Below are positions 1-6,280 of a stretch of DNA of 29,230 nucleotides, one piece after another. The position numbers were made by a program, and so were the translations under genes. Under the pieces are notes generated by a model. That model saw nothing but the letters and a program-made list of their open reading frames with translations, was not told the DNA's origin and ran no database searches. Origin of the DNA: a virus; IMG/VR virus record IMGVR_UViG_3300030329_000507, positions 1 through 29,230 of that record; one strand, 5' to 3'. Within the stretch, counting starts at the first letter, position 1. Every line of letters starts with the position of its first letter.

Positions 1-98
1 CTTAGATGTAATGAACTCCCATTGATGAGGAAGATAATCCTCTTGATATAAAGTCATTTTAGATTCCATCGAACTCTATCTCATCTATTGGTCTAATG
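1..98. repeat. Terminal direct repeat, left copy
   Basis: Bases 1..98 are identical to 29132..29229; the next base differs (t at 99, a at 29230, the last base). The repeat spans the end of the small terminase gene and the first 23 codons of the large terminase gene, so it is coding DNA and not a special end sequence. This fits an assembly overlap of a circular or circularly permuted (headful-packaged) genome with a unit of about 29,131 bp. A true short terminal repeat cannot be excluded from sequence alone. Confidence 0.9.
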
Positions 99-370
99 TG
101 TTCTACTTCTTGCTTATCTGTTTGATTTAATACCTGTTTACCTAGCCATATAAGCATAGACACATTACCTCGTTCTGCTTGTCGCCATTGTAACTGCCTT
201 AATCGTATTTTACCCTTCTCTCTACCTTTTGTAAGAAATTCGCCATAACTACGCCTAATAGTGTTTTCACTACACCCAAAAAAACTAGCTATTTCTGTAT
301 TAGTGCAACCGAATCCAGCTAACTTTTCTACTTGGTCTGTATCTAAATCATATTTCTTAGGTCGAGCCAT
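59..370 (-). CDS. terS: Terminase small subunit (HTH DNA-binding)
   Basis: A 103-residue protein that probably recognises the phage DNA for packaging and recruits the large subunit. Residues about 10-45 form a helix-turn-helix-like segment (TNTEIASFFGCSENTIRRSY), followed by a basic stretch and the phrase ERGNVSMLIWLGKQ, which is typical of small terminases of the 'AERGNxxMxIWLGKxxLG' kind. Its ATG at 370 overlaps the end of the ParB-methyltransferase gene by 14 bases. Its stop overlaps the large terminase start (position 69 after circularisation) by 11 bases, the usual terS-terL coupling. The call rests on both motif and position. A truncated second copy lies at the far right edge because of the terminal repeat. 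Confidence 0.85.
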   Translation of the reverse strand: MARPKKYDLDTDQVEKLAGFGCTNTEIASFFGCSENTIRRSYGEFLTKGREKGKIRLRQLQWRQAERGNVSMLIWLGKQVLNQTDKQEVEHIRPIDEIEFDGI

Positions 371-1514
371 TTACTAACCTTGCTTTCTTTCCAGTATATT
401 GTTCCCATCTATTAATAATAACATCGCAGTAATGTGGATCAAGTTCCATTCCATAGCATACTCTTTTTGTTTTCTCACACGCTATTAGTGTTGAGCCACT
501 ACCTAAAAATATATCAACTACCTTATTTCCTTTATATCTTTCAAAAAACCATAATACTAAATCTATTGGCTTCTGTGTAGGATGATGTCTTTTTTTATCA
601 AATTCTTTATCTGTTCCAAATATACCTGCCCACTTAATCCTTGCTATATCTCTTTTATGCTTTGTCTTACTCCAACATAATTCAAAACAACTACCATACA
701 TTTTATCTGCACTATCATCTAATCTTTTATCCCACACAACCCAAGAGCTTCCTTTTGGTAGATATTCGGCATAATAATCTCCACCCCACCAAAATTGTTC
801 TTTACAATAATGAAAGTAATTTAAAAAAAATGCTGGATTGAAATCTACATTATCTCCTATTATAGGCTTATGATAATCTGCACCTGTTTTACCTTTAAAC
901 AATTTGCTTTTCATAGAACTATAATCAGTATCTAAATTCATTCCATAAGGAGGATCAGTAAACACCATATCTGCCTTATTACCATCTAACAATAATTCTA
1001 TATTTTCTTTTACAGTAGAATCGCCACATAATAACCTATGATTCCCTAGTTCCCATATATCGCCTAGCTTACATACTGACTCTACATCTTCAGGTATCTC
1101 GTCATCATCTATCTTACCTTCTACTTCTATATCTGCATCAAATCCTACGAGTTCTTCTTCTTTAAATCCCCAGTCGATAAGCTCATCTAAATCAAACATA
1201 TCTGCTAGTATATCATAATCCCAACCACCAGTATTCTTATTCAACCTAACATTTAATTCTCTTTCTTTTTCGTAAGGTAGATTTACAAATACACAAGGTA
1301 CTTCTTCTATTCCTAATTTTTTAGCTACCCTTGTTCGTTGATGACCACCAACTATTATATTTTTTCTATCTTTGTGCTGATTAACTATAATCGGATCAAC
1401 TAAACCGAATCTAGTTATAGAATCTTTTAGCCGTTGATATTGCTCATCTGTGAGTTGTCGTGGATTATATTCTGCGAATATTAACGAATCTATTGTTTTT
1501 TTGACTATTTCCAT
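357..1514 (-). CDS. ParB-domain / DNA methyltransferase fusion
   Basis: A 385-residue two-domain protein. Residues 1-100 are a ParB/Srx-type domain with the GGHQR motif at 56-60. From about 150 on it is an S-adenosylmethionine-dependent amino methyltransferase with DPPY at 187-190 (catalytic motif IV), HPTQKP at 311-316 and the SAM-binding FLGSGS at 336-341. With IV before I, this is the beta-class arrangement, and DPPY favours N6-adenine over N4-cytosine. The fusion is common in phages, where the ParB part is thought to aid DNA binding or to hydrolyse a nucleotide. It lies 21 bases downstream of rusA and overlaps terS. The likely role is protecting phage DNA from host restriction; no cognate restriction enzyme is adjacent. 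Target sequence unknown. Confidence 0.93.
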   Translation of the reverse strand: MEIVKKTIDSLIFAEYNPRQLTDEQYQRLKDSITRFGLVDPIIVNQHKDRKNIIVGGHQRTRVAKKLGIEEVPCVFVNLPYEKERELNVRLNKNTGGWDYDILADMFDLDELIDWGFKEEELVGFDADIEVEGKIDDDEIPEDVESVCKLGDIWELGNHRLLCGDSTVKENIELLLDGNKADMVFTDPPYGMNLDTDYSSMKSKLFKGKTGADYHKPIIGDNVDFNPAFFLNYFHYCKEQFWWGGDYYAEYLPKGSSWVVWDKRLDDSADKMYGSCFELCWSKTKHKRDIARIKWAGIFGTDKEFDKKRHHPTQKPIDLVLWFFERYKGNKVVDIFLGSGSTLIACEKTKRVCYGMELDPHYCDVIINRWEQYTGKKARLVNGST

Positions 1515-1535
1515 ACCCTAAACCTAATAATATTT

Positions 1536-1958
1536 TTATTGTTTTTCTAAGATTTTATTTGTAGGAGATACTTTTACAAACACATAATCCTCTGCTCCCC
1601 ATACTTTTGAAGCATAGATTTGTACTATCTGCGAATCATCTTTGTAGAATATTCCATTAAGAGCATCACATACAAACTTAACTAAATTATCTAAGTCTGC
1701 CTTACTTGATTTATAATATGGAGCATCATCTTTAAGTATTAATTCTTTATTCTTACTTCTAAAGTGGTTTTTAGGTCGCTTGTAGCAAAATGTTATACTT
1801 AGCTCTATATCTTTCGTAATTGGTTTTGCTGGTGCGAACTGCTTTGCTTGTAATAGAAATTTATTTTTATCCTTAGATGATGGATCATATTGGAACCTTC
1901 CATTACTACGGTGCCTTTGCTGTGGCTTTGGTCTAGTTCTAATTAGAAAACTAATCAA
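1536..1958 (-). CDS. rusA: RusA-family Holliday junction resolvase
   Basis: A 140-residue endonuclease expected to cut four-way junctions arising in phage recombination and replication and to clear branches before packaging. The RusA signature is clear: KADLDNLVKFVCDALNG around residues 87-102 supplies the acidic pair D88 and D90, and KDDSQI near 106-111 supplies the third acidic residue. The N-terminus (RTRPKPQQRHR) is the usual basic start of the family. Translation appears to begin at TTG (1958), overlapping the stop of the SpoVG-like gene by four bases (TTGA), which suggests coupling. Length is near the family norm of about 120-140 residues. Confidence 0.92.
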   Translation of the reverse strand: MISFLIRTRPKPQQRHRSNGRFQYDPSSKDKNKFLLQAKQFAPAKPITKDIELSITFCYKRPKNHFRSKNKELILKDDAPYYKSSKADLDNLVKFVCDALNGIFYKDDSQIVQIYASKVWGAEDYVFVKVSPTNKILEKQ

Positions 1959-2191
1959 TTTTCGTCATAATGCTTATTTGCAATATCTTGTAAGTTTACC
2001 ATAACATCTTTATCGATTATCACGATATTATCATAACTATCATCTTCTTTTCTTATTGATGGAACACCTACAAACTTTCCATTAATACCTTCTATTAACT
2101 TAAATCCCTTTATTGTAAATCCATTTACTTTTACATTGAAAAACGCTTTAATCTTTCCCCAACTACCTTTGGTCATTCTTTCTATTTCCAT
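1955..2191 (-). CDS. SpoVG-like nucleic-acid-binding protein
   Basis: A 78-residue protein resembling SpoVG: a short beta-rich domain with the pattern GKIKAFFNVKVNGFTIKGFKLI, then EGINGKFVGVPSIRKEDDSYDNIV, matching SpoVG's 'vrvIdG.nGlFVaMPSkr..dGefrDiv' core. In Firmicutes and Borrelia SpoVG binds nucleic acids and regulates gene expression; the phage role is unknown. The start at 2191 is chosen because AGGAG lies 8 bases upstream; ATG 2176 is an alternative. The gene overlaps the end of the upstream methyltransferase by 29 bases and rusA by four. It could act as a single-strand DNA/RNA-binding accessory in replication or as a regulator of late genes. Confidence 0.7.
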   Translation of the reverse strand: MEIERMTKGSWGKIKAFFNVKVNGFTIKGFKLIEGINGKFVGVPSIRKEDDSYDNIVIIDKDVMVNLQDIANKHYDEN

Positions 2192-2915
2192 TTATTTTCT
2201 CCTCAAATAATGATTCTTGTCTTTTTGTATTTTCAATTCTTTTTTTTGCATTTTCAAAATGTCTTGGATTTATTTCAATTCCAATAAAATCTAAACCAAA
2301 TATTTTTGATTGAACACCTGTCGTTCCACTTCCCATAAAATTATCCAATACTAAATAATCATCTTTTGCAGATGTTTTTAATATTCTATTAACTAATGCT
2401 TCAGGCATTTGTGTTGGGTGTATTCTGCTATTTTTTGGAATATTATGTGGAATATACCAAATTGAAGATAAGGCATCGTGGATTCCATTTTTATCATTTA
2501 AATATATATCATCTCCCTTTGATAAATGGTATATAATTTCATAATCCAAGTGGTATCTTTTTTTTGTAGAATCAAACGATCCAGCATATTTCCATATTAT
2601 GTATGATTTTAATTTAAATTTACCAAAAGATTCTAAATGTTCCAGCCAATGTGGAGTATTTATTGTTTTATTAAATGACTTACTTTTTATATTAAAATAT
2701 ATTTGTCCTGTGTCTTTAAGTATTCTATGATAATTATTAAATATCTTATCCATAAATTCTGAATATAACTTTAAAAACAAAATATCTTTTGAGTTGGCTG
2801 AATATCCTGCTCCGTGAAAATCCTCATAAGGTGGAGATGTTATTATTAAATCAATGCTATTGTTATCAATAGATTTCATCACTTTATTACAATCATCTAG
2901 TATTAATTCTACCAT
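2163..2915 (-). CDS. SPPY-type DNA methyltransferase (probable N4-cytosine)
   Basis: A 250-residue amino methyltransferase with the catalytic SPPY at residues 27-30, HPTQMPEAL near 166-174 and the SAM-binding FMGSGT at 193-198. Motif IV preceding motif I is the beta-type order. SPPY instead of DPPY is the form usual in N4-cytosine enzymes, although some SPPY enzymes act on adenine. There is no fused DNA-recognition domain beyond the central region 80-160. It starts at ATG 2915, overlapping the stop of the zinc-finger gene by 7 bases. It is the second amino methyltransferase in the genome, with probably a different specificity from the ParB fusion at 357..1514. No restriction endonuclease is paired with it. 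Confidence 0.9.
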   Translation of the reverse strand: MVELILDDCNKVMKSIDNNSIDLIITSPPYEDFHGAGYSANSKDILFLKLYSEFMDKIFNNYHRILKDTGQIYFNIKSKSFNKTINTPHWLEHLESFGKFKLKSYIIWKYAGSFDSTKKRYHLDYEIIYHLSKGDDIYLNDKNGIHDALSSIWYIPHNIPKNSRIHPTQMPEALVNRILKTSAKDDYLVLDNFMGSGTTGVQSKIFGLDFIGIEINPRHFENAKKRIENTKRQESLFEEKINGNRKNDQR

Positions 2916-3130
2916 AGTTTATATTTATTCCTTTCATTTCTTTTCCTACCATTCTCGCTACAACATTCCTTGCAATACGATTGATAGCCACCTATTCGAG
3001 TGTGATATTGCGATTTTTTTTTCACCTTATTACATTGATTGCAGATTATTCCACCATCAACAAATCTTTCCTTATATCGTCTTGTAGCTTCTACTGACCT
3101 CTTACTTTTAAATTTATCTATTTTACCCAT
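2909..3130 (-). CDS. Small zinc-finger protein (C-x2-C / C-x2-C)
   Basis: A 73-residue, strongly basic protein with two CxxC pairs, C30-x2-C33 and C53-x2-C56 (followed by C57), spaced about 20 residues apart. This is the pattern of a zinc ribbon or of the zinc-binding half of small HNH/endonuclease VII-like proteins. The catalytic His-Asn-His residues are not evident, so nuclease activity is not claimed. It precedes the SPPY methyltransferase with a 7-base overlap and may be a DNA-binding partner or a regulator. The start ATG (3130) has no Shine-Dalgarno immediately upstream; AGGAG is at 3164..3168 and is separated from the ATG by a perfect hairpin (see separate entry). The frame is open a little further upstream but without ATG, GTG or TTG. 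Confidence 0.7.
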   Translation of the reverse strand: MGKIDKFKSKRSVEATRRYKERFVDGGIICNQCNKVKKKSQYHTRIGGYQSYCKECCSENGRKRNERNKYKLW

Positions 3131-3168
3131 AAGATTGTGGTGGACTGATATTAGCCCACCATTCTCCT
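3131..3168 (-). promoter_or_regulatory. Hairpin-bridged (split) ribosome binding site
   Basis: On the minus strand AGGAG (3168..3164) is followed after two bases by a 9-bp stem, 3153..3161 pairing with 3138..3146 (eight Watson-Crick pairs and one G-U) with a 6-base loop at 3147..3152, then 7 bases to the ATG at 3130. Linearly the Shine-Dalgarno is 33 bases from the ATG, too far. With the hairpin folded, the spacing is about 9 bases, which is optimal. This arrangement is established for phage T4 genes 25 and 38. A three-codon frame, ATG GTG GGC TAA, begins inside the hairpin and could act as a decoy start. Confidence 0.6.
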
Positions 3169-3201
3169 TTTCGACATAGTAAACATCAGTTTACCTAATA
3201 C

Positions 3202-3302
3202 TAAAGCAGCCCTACAAACGGCAAGTAAGTGTGCATTGAGTATGCAAGAACGCCCTAGAAGCTGGTTAGGCATTAGGGCATAGAGAGTGCAAGGCTGCTT
3301 CA
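3202..3302 (-). ncRNA. Predicted structured RNA (three-way junction)
   Basis: This stretch lies in a 177-base gap between the replication initiator and the zinc-finger gene. On the minus strand it folds into P1 of 10 bp (3293..3302 with 3202..3211, one G-U), P2 of 8 bp (3274..3281 with 3250..3257, one G-U, 16-base loop) and P3 of 5 bp (3242..3246 with 3232..3236, 5-base loop). The GCCCTA side of P2 could instead pair with a second TAGGGC whose last bases belong to P1 (TAGGGC at about 3209..3214), so alternative folds exist. No tRNA T-arm or known ribozyme core is visible. It could be an untranslated-region regulator, a stand-alone small RNA or part of a replication origin. Base composition is richer in G+C than the surroundings. 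Confidence 0.5.
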
Positions 3303-3307
3303 TTTTT

Positions 3308-4150
3308 TTATGCTTCTGCATTTATATCCTGAATTTCATTTATATCTCTACTAGGTAGAATCTTATCTTTACAACATTTTGAATCTTGTCTTAGTTCTTC
3401 TTTGCGATAAAAAGCACTCTGCTTACAATTATTACAGAATCCAATATAAAATCTACCAGTAGTATCTAATCTATATTCTACTTCTACTTCTATCTCATCA
3501 GGGAGATCTGCAAATCTCTCTTGAGATAAAAATGTAGTTGGATGTGGTATATACTTCATCTCTGTAAAGCTATTAGTCCAATAATCAACCCACCTCTGAG
3601 TGCCTTTAATAATATCTTCTATAGAGTAGTCCTTTAAGATAGATTCTAATTTAAGTAATGCTTTTGGCTTTCCAATCTTTCTAGGATACAAATCCCAAAA
3701 AACTAAAAAATCTGGATTATCCTTATTCTTCTTTTTCTTTTTATTATTATTCTTATTATTATTCTTATTATTAGGGAGTGAACGTTCATTGAATGTTCCG
3801 TGAATACTCATTGAATGACTACAACCCTCCTCTATAAAATCAAATTTAGATGGATATGGTCTATTGATTTTTTGATGCAACTTCCAATTTTTGATCCTAA
3901 TCAATGTTCTATCATTACCAAACTCAATTAAGCCTAGTTCTTCCATTTTAGTTAGCCCATTTTCAATTACACTAACACTAATACTATCTGCTGGAAATAC
4001 TTTTGCTTTTAAGCCTTTAGCAGAGTATACCTGAATACCCTCATCATCTGCAAAGTTGGTCATTCCTAGAAATAACAATCTTTCTACTGGTGTTAATTCG
4101 ATAACCTTTTCATCGCACCAAAACTCTTTTTTTAATATTCTGTTTCTCAT
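3308..4150 (-). CDS. Phage replication initiator (winged-helix, replisome-organiser type)
   Basis: A 280-residue protein likely to bind the phage origin and recruit the host helicase. Residues 1-105 resemble the winged-helix N-terminus of phage replication proteins (ELTPVERLLFLGMTNFADDEG, then a wing ending IRIKNWKLHQKINRP). A low-complexity Asn/Lys linker follows at about 127-144, encoded by AAT/AAA repeats. A C-terminal part carries FWDLYPRKIGKPKAL (151-165), a phrase common in O/DnaD-type phage initiators. The end has a putative zinc site, C239-x2-C242 with C259-C260. AGGAG lies 13 bases before ATG 4150. The gene is followed immediately by the structured intergenic region, a plausible place for the origin. 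No polymerase, primase or helicase gene is found in the genome. Confidence 0.7.
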   Translation of the reverse strand: MRNRILKKEFWCDEKVIELTPVERLLFLGMTNFADDEGIQVYSAKGLKAKVFPADSISVSVIENGLTKMEELGLIEFGNDRTLIRIKNWKLHQKINRPYPSKFDFIEEGCSHSMSIHGTFNERSLPNNKNNNKNNNKKKKKNKDNPDFLVFWDLYPRKIGKPKALLKLESILKDYSIEDIIKGTQRWVDYWTNSFTEMKYIPHPTTFLSQERFADLPDEIEVEVEYRLDTTGRFYIGFCNNCKQSAFYRKEELRQDSKCCKDKILPSRDINEIQDINAEA

Positions 4151-4174
4151 AACACTTACTTACTCCTTTCTGCC

Positions 4175-4196
4175 GAATTAATAATATAGTTAATTC
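4175..4196. repeat. Perfect 7-bp inverted repeat upstream of the initiator gene
   Basis: GAATTAA at 4175..4181 and TTAATTC at 4190..4196 are perfect inverses separated by 8 bases, in the 52-base gap between the Mom-like gene stop and the initiator ATG. It has no T-run, so it is not a good terminator. It may be an operator or an mRNA hairpin just upstream of the AGGAG site. Its AT-rich composition means chance is a serious alternative. Confidence 0.35.
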
Positions 4197-4202
4197 TGAT
4201 GT

Positions 4203-4844
4203 TTAAAACAACTTCGTTTGTATTGTTGGATTATAACTTGCATCATATCTTTTGTTTTGACCTTTAGGATATGGTTTTATTTCATATTTTAAGTTACTTA
4301 ACATATTTTTCTTTTGTGTCTTACTACCTAAAAATATTGTATACCTATGTTTTGAACTTCTAAATTTTCTATTTTTTTTATAGTCTAAATTTTTATTATA
4401 ATGTCTGCTGTGAGATTTATCATCATTACCTATATCTGTTCTTTCTTGTGTCTTACCAGTATATATCCAGTTAGTAGCTTGATATATATACCCATTGTGA
4501 TTTTGTTGAGTATCTGCATAACTAACTATAATTTTTGGTTTATCAATTAACTTTAAACAACAACCTACAAAATAAGATGTTAAATTCTTTTTTTTATGGT
4601 CATTAATACATAATCTATTTAATTCATAAACATACTTTGTATATTTCTTTCCACATATACCATCGCACAAAGCTGGAGATGCTGGTTTACCCACAGTTAA
4701 AACACCTATTAATATTTTACTTTCAAATAACCCAAAAGCATAAGAAATACTTGGTATTCTTTTAGCATAATGCTTATGCAACAACCATTCATAAGTTTCT
4801 TTAGAATCAATAGATTGTACGCTGTATTTATCTTTTATGCTCAT
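4203..4844 (-). CDS. mom: Mom-like DNA modification protein (GNAT fold)
   Basis: A 213-residue homologue of the Mu Mom family, which converts adenine in phage DNA to a carbamoylmethylated (momylated) form and so blocks many restriction enzymes. Family landmarks visible are HYAKR at 25-29, the FGLFESKILIGVLTVGKPAS segment at 37-56, ELNRL at 74-78, SYAD at 108-111 and GYIYQATNW at 118-126, in the expected order. Its ATG overlaps the end of the C5-methyltransferase gene by four bases (ATGA), suggesting coupled translation. The basic C-terminal 80 residues probably contact DNA. The exact chemical group it adds cannot be read from sequence; momylation is the inference from family. Confidence 0.85.
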   Translation of the reverse strand: MSIKDKYSVQSIDSKETYEWLLHKHYAKRIPSISYAFGLFESKILIGVLTVGKPASPALCDGICGKKYTKYVYELNRLCINDHKKKNLTSYFVGCCLKLIDKPKIIVSYADTQQNHNGYIYQATNWIYTGKTQERTDIGNDDKSHSRHYNKNLDYKKNRKFRSSKHRYTIFLGSKTQKKNMLSNLKYEIKPYPKGQNKRYDASYNPTIQTKLF

Positions 4845-5515
4845 TTAATAATACTTTCTAATATCTCTCTACATAATTGTTCAGGAACAACTGACCTTTC
4901 ATAGCTTCCCTTTAATCCTTGTGTTCCAGTTTTTGATCCTCTTGGTGCTCTTTCGTGATGACAATCAGGATTACCATTTTTGCATACTGGTCTAGGAATC
5001 CAATGTGCATTAGTCCATATATCAGTTGGCTTTGCCCTTGTATCTCCATATTGACAATACCATATAGTTTTTCTCTCTAAATTATATATCTTCATCTCAG
5101 TCATTTTTCTTAGCAATCCTCTTGGATTTTCTATAATAAAATATAAATCAGTATTCAATTTAGTATAATGTGCGATTATTTCTTTCATCTTCCTGATCAT
5201 TCTTAATCCCCACTCTGCATCTTCTGTTTTAGGGATAAACTCCCTGTCTTTATATGATTGATTAAACTCATTTATATATGATTTATCTTTAGTCCAATGT
5301 GTAGAACAACTTGCTATTGAGAATGTCCTACAAGGTGGAGAAGCCCAAATAATATCAGGAATAAATCCAACCTTATCATAATCAAAGTCAAATATATCAC
5401 ACACTTGGTCAATACCCTCAAAGTCCTTATAGTCCGTTGTATGTGTTTCCATTCCCATTTCTTCTGCAACTTTGCTAAATGACCTAGATCCTGCAAATAA
5501 TTCTAATACTTTCAT
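4841..5515 (-). CDS. Small phage-type C5-cytosine DNA methyltransferase
   Basis: A 224-residue enzyme with C5-methyltransferase motifs: motif I LELFAGSRSFSKVA (4-17), motif IV ASPPCRTFS with catalytic Cys62, and a motif VI variant ENPRG at 129-133 (ENP in place of the usual ENV). QYGDTRAKPTDIWTN (155-169) and a C-terminal RSVVPEQL (207-214) follow. A cysteine/histidine cluster (C178, C185, H186, H187) and APRGSKTGTQG (190-200) are typical of the short phage forms, which lack the large target-recognition domain of bacterial Dcm enzymes. It overlaps the nuclease-like gene and mom by four bases each. Expected to methylate cytosine at C5; a related modification of a nucleotide or a different transferred group is possible. 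Confidence 0.85.
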   Translation of the reverse strand: MKVLELFAGSRSFSKVAEEMGMETHTTDYKDFEGIDQVCDIFDFDYDKVGFIPDIIWASPPCRTFSIASCSTHWTKDKSYINEFNQSYKDREFIPKTEDAEWGLRMIRKMKEIIAHYTKLNTDLYFIIENPRGLLRKMTEMKIYNLERKTIWYCQYGDTRAKPTDIWTNAHWIPRPVCKNGNPDCHHERAPRGSKTGTQGLKGSYERSVVPEQLCREILESIIK

Positions 5516-5916
5516 CTTGTATACCTTATAAATGCTTTATGCAATGGAATATAGCCAACATACTTGTATATAAATTCTTTATTACCAAATTCCGTTGTTA
5601 TCGGCATTTTTTTCCATTCCCATAAAAAGTTATGATTATCTTCTACTAACTCTAAAATATCAAAACAAAAAACCTCATCACCAACCCCAACAACATAATA
5701 AAAATACATTTTATTAAGTGTTGCATATTCTTTATTAAATGAATACTTATCAAATTCAATAAGCGTATCATCGTACATCTTTTCTCTATACTTGATCTCT
5801 GCAATTACATTGTTTCCGTGTGCATCAAATCTTGCATATTTATCGCTAGATTCTTTTAATCCAGTACCTAGAACTTCATTGACTGATGATAAGATTTCTC
5901 GTTCTGTTTGTTTCAC
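5512..5916 (-). CDS. PD-(D/E)XK nuclease-like protein
   Basis: A 134-residue protein with a compact nuclease-like core: YARFDAHGNNVIAEIKYR provides D31 followed by E40-x-K42, the D...ExK spacing of PD-(D/E)XK enzymes, after an N-terminal helix (ILSSVNEVLG) of the kind that precedes this motif. The remainder is beta/alpha with many aromatics and no other recognised domain. Translation starts at GTG 5916, overlapping the upstream small membrane protein gene by four bases (GTGA). Its own stop overlaps the C5-methyltransferase ATG. The pairing of nuclease-like and methyltransferase genes hints at a restriction-like or host-DNA-degrading role, but that is inference; a DNA-repair or junction nuclease is equally possible. 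Confidence 0.55.
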   Translation of the reverse strand: MKQTEREILSSVNEVLGTGLKESSDKYARFDAHGNNVIAEIKYREKMYDDTLIEFDKYSFNKEYATLNKMYFYYVVGVGDEVFCFDILELVEDNHNFLWEWKKMPITTEFGNKEFIYKYVGYIPLHKAFIRYTR

Positions 5917-6068
5917 TTTACTATCCTGACATACATTGGATTGTATTTACTTCCTAGTTGAAATGTTGATGTATAAGAATCATTTTCTGCATACACAATC
6001 ATACTATATGCAAATAATAAACCAATCACCATACCAAGAACTAGATGTATTTTATTATTATTATTCAT
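5913..6068 (-). CDS. Small exported or membrane protein
   Basis: A 51-residue open frame in the gap between 5917 and 6076. It starts at ATG 6068 with a good AGGAG 6 bases upstream and ends with a stop overlapping the next gene's GTG by four bases. It begins MNNNNK, followed by a hydrophobic stretch (residues about 7-26) and then a polar tail of about 25 residues with a plausible signal-peptidase site after VYA. There is no lipobox cysteine. It could be a secreted or membrane-anchored early protein, for example one acting on the host envelope or in superinfection exclusion, but no function is recognised. Confidence 0.65.
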   Translation of the reverse strand: MNNNNKIHLVLGMVIGLLFAYSMIVYAENDSYTSTFQLGSKYNPMYVRIVK

Positions 6069-6076
6069 TTTATCTC

Positions 6077-6271
6077 CTAACCTAATCCGTTATCTCGGTT
6101 TAAGAATTTAAGTATTTTACACTTTGTTTTCTCTACAGAGTGTTTTATCGGCTTTTCGACCTTAAAGTAACTCATATTGTCTAGCACAAACTTATCTGCT
6201 TTTGATTTACTAGAAAAATAAGCCGAGTTTTTCTTTGTTTTTTCTGCGAATTTAACTTCCCAAATATTCAT
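6077..6271 (-). CDS. Hypothetical small early protein
   Basis: A 64-residue basic protein (MNIWEVKFAEKTKKN...) with a short beta-like start and a Lys-rich middle; no recognised domain and no membrane segment. Its ATG 6271 lies 9 bases after the stop of the Erf-like gene, behind an AGGAGG-like site, and its stop is 8 bases before the next small gene. Placement in the early run suggests a recombination or host-takeover accessory, but this is not shown by the sequence. Confidence 0.65.
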   Translation of the reverse strand: MNIWEVKFAEKTKKNSAYFSSKSKADKFVLDNMSYFKVEKPIKHSVEKTKCKILKFLNRDNGLG

Positions 6272-6280
6272 TTATTCCTC

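Noticed and set aside
641-841. Plus-strand reading frame within the ParB-methyltransferase gene
   Set aside because: It is antisense to a gene with clear catalytic motifs, has no ribosome binding site and has the composition of complementary AT-rich codons.
3202-3302. tRNA gene in the structured intergenic region
   Set aside because: It has no T-arm consensus, no CCA-compatible discriminator arrangement and no anticodon arm of five pairs in the right place on either strand.
3719-3773. Trinucleotide tract as a CRISPR-like or microsatellite array
   Set aside because: It is the coding sequence of the Asn/Lys linker of the initiator; there are no spacers and the reading frame is kept.
5314-5496. 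Second minus-strand frame within the C5-methyltransferase gene
   Set aside because: It is wholly internal to a gene with clear motifs and has no own start signal.
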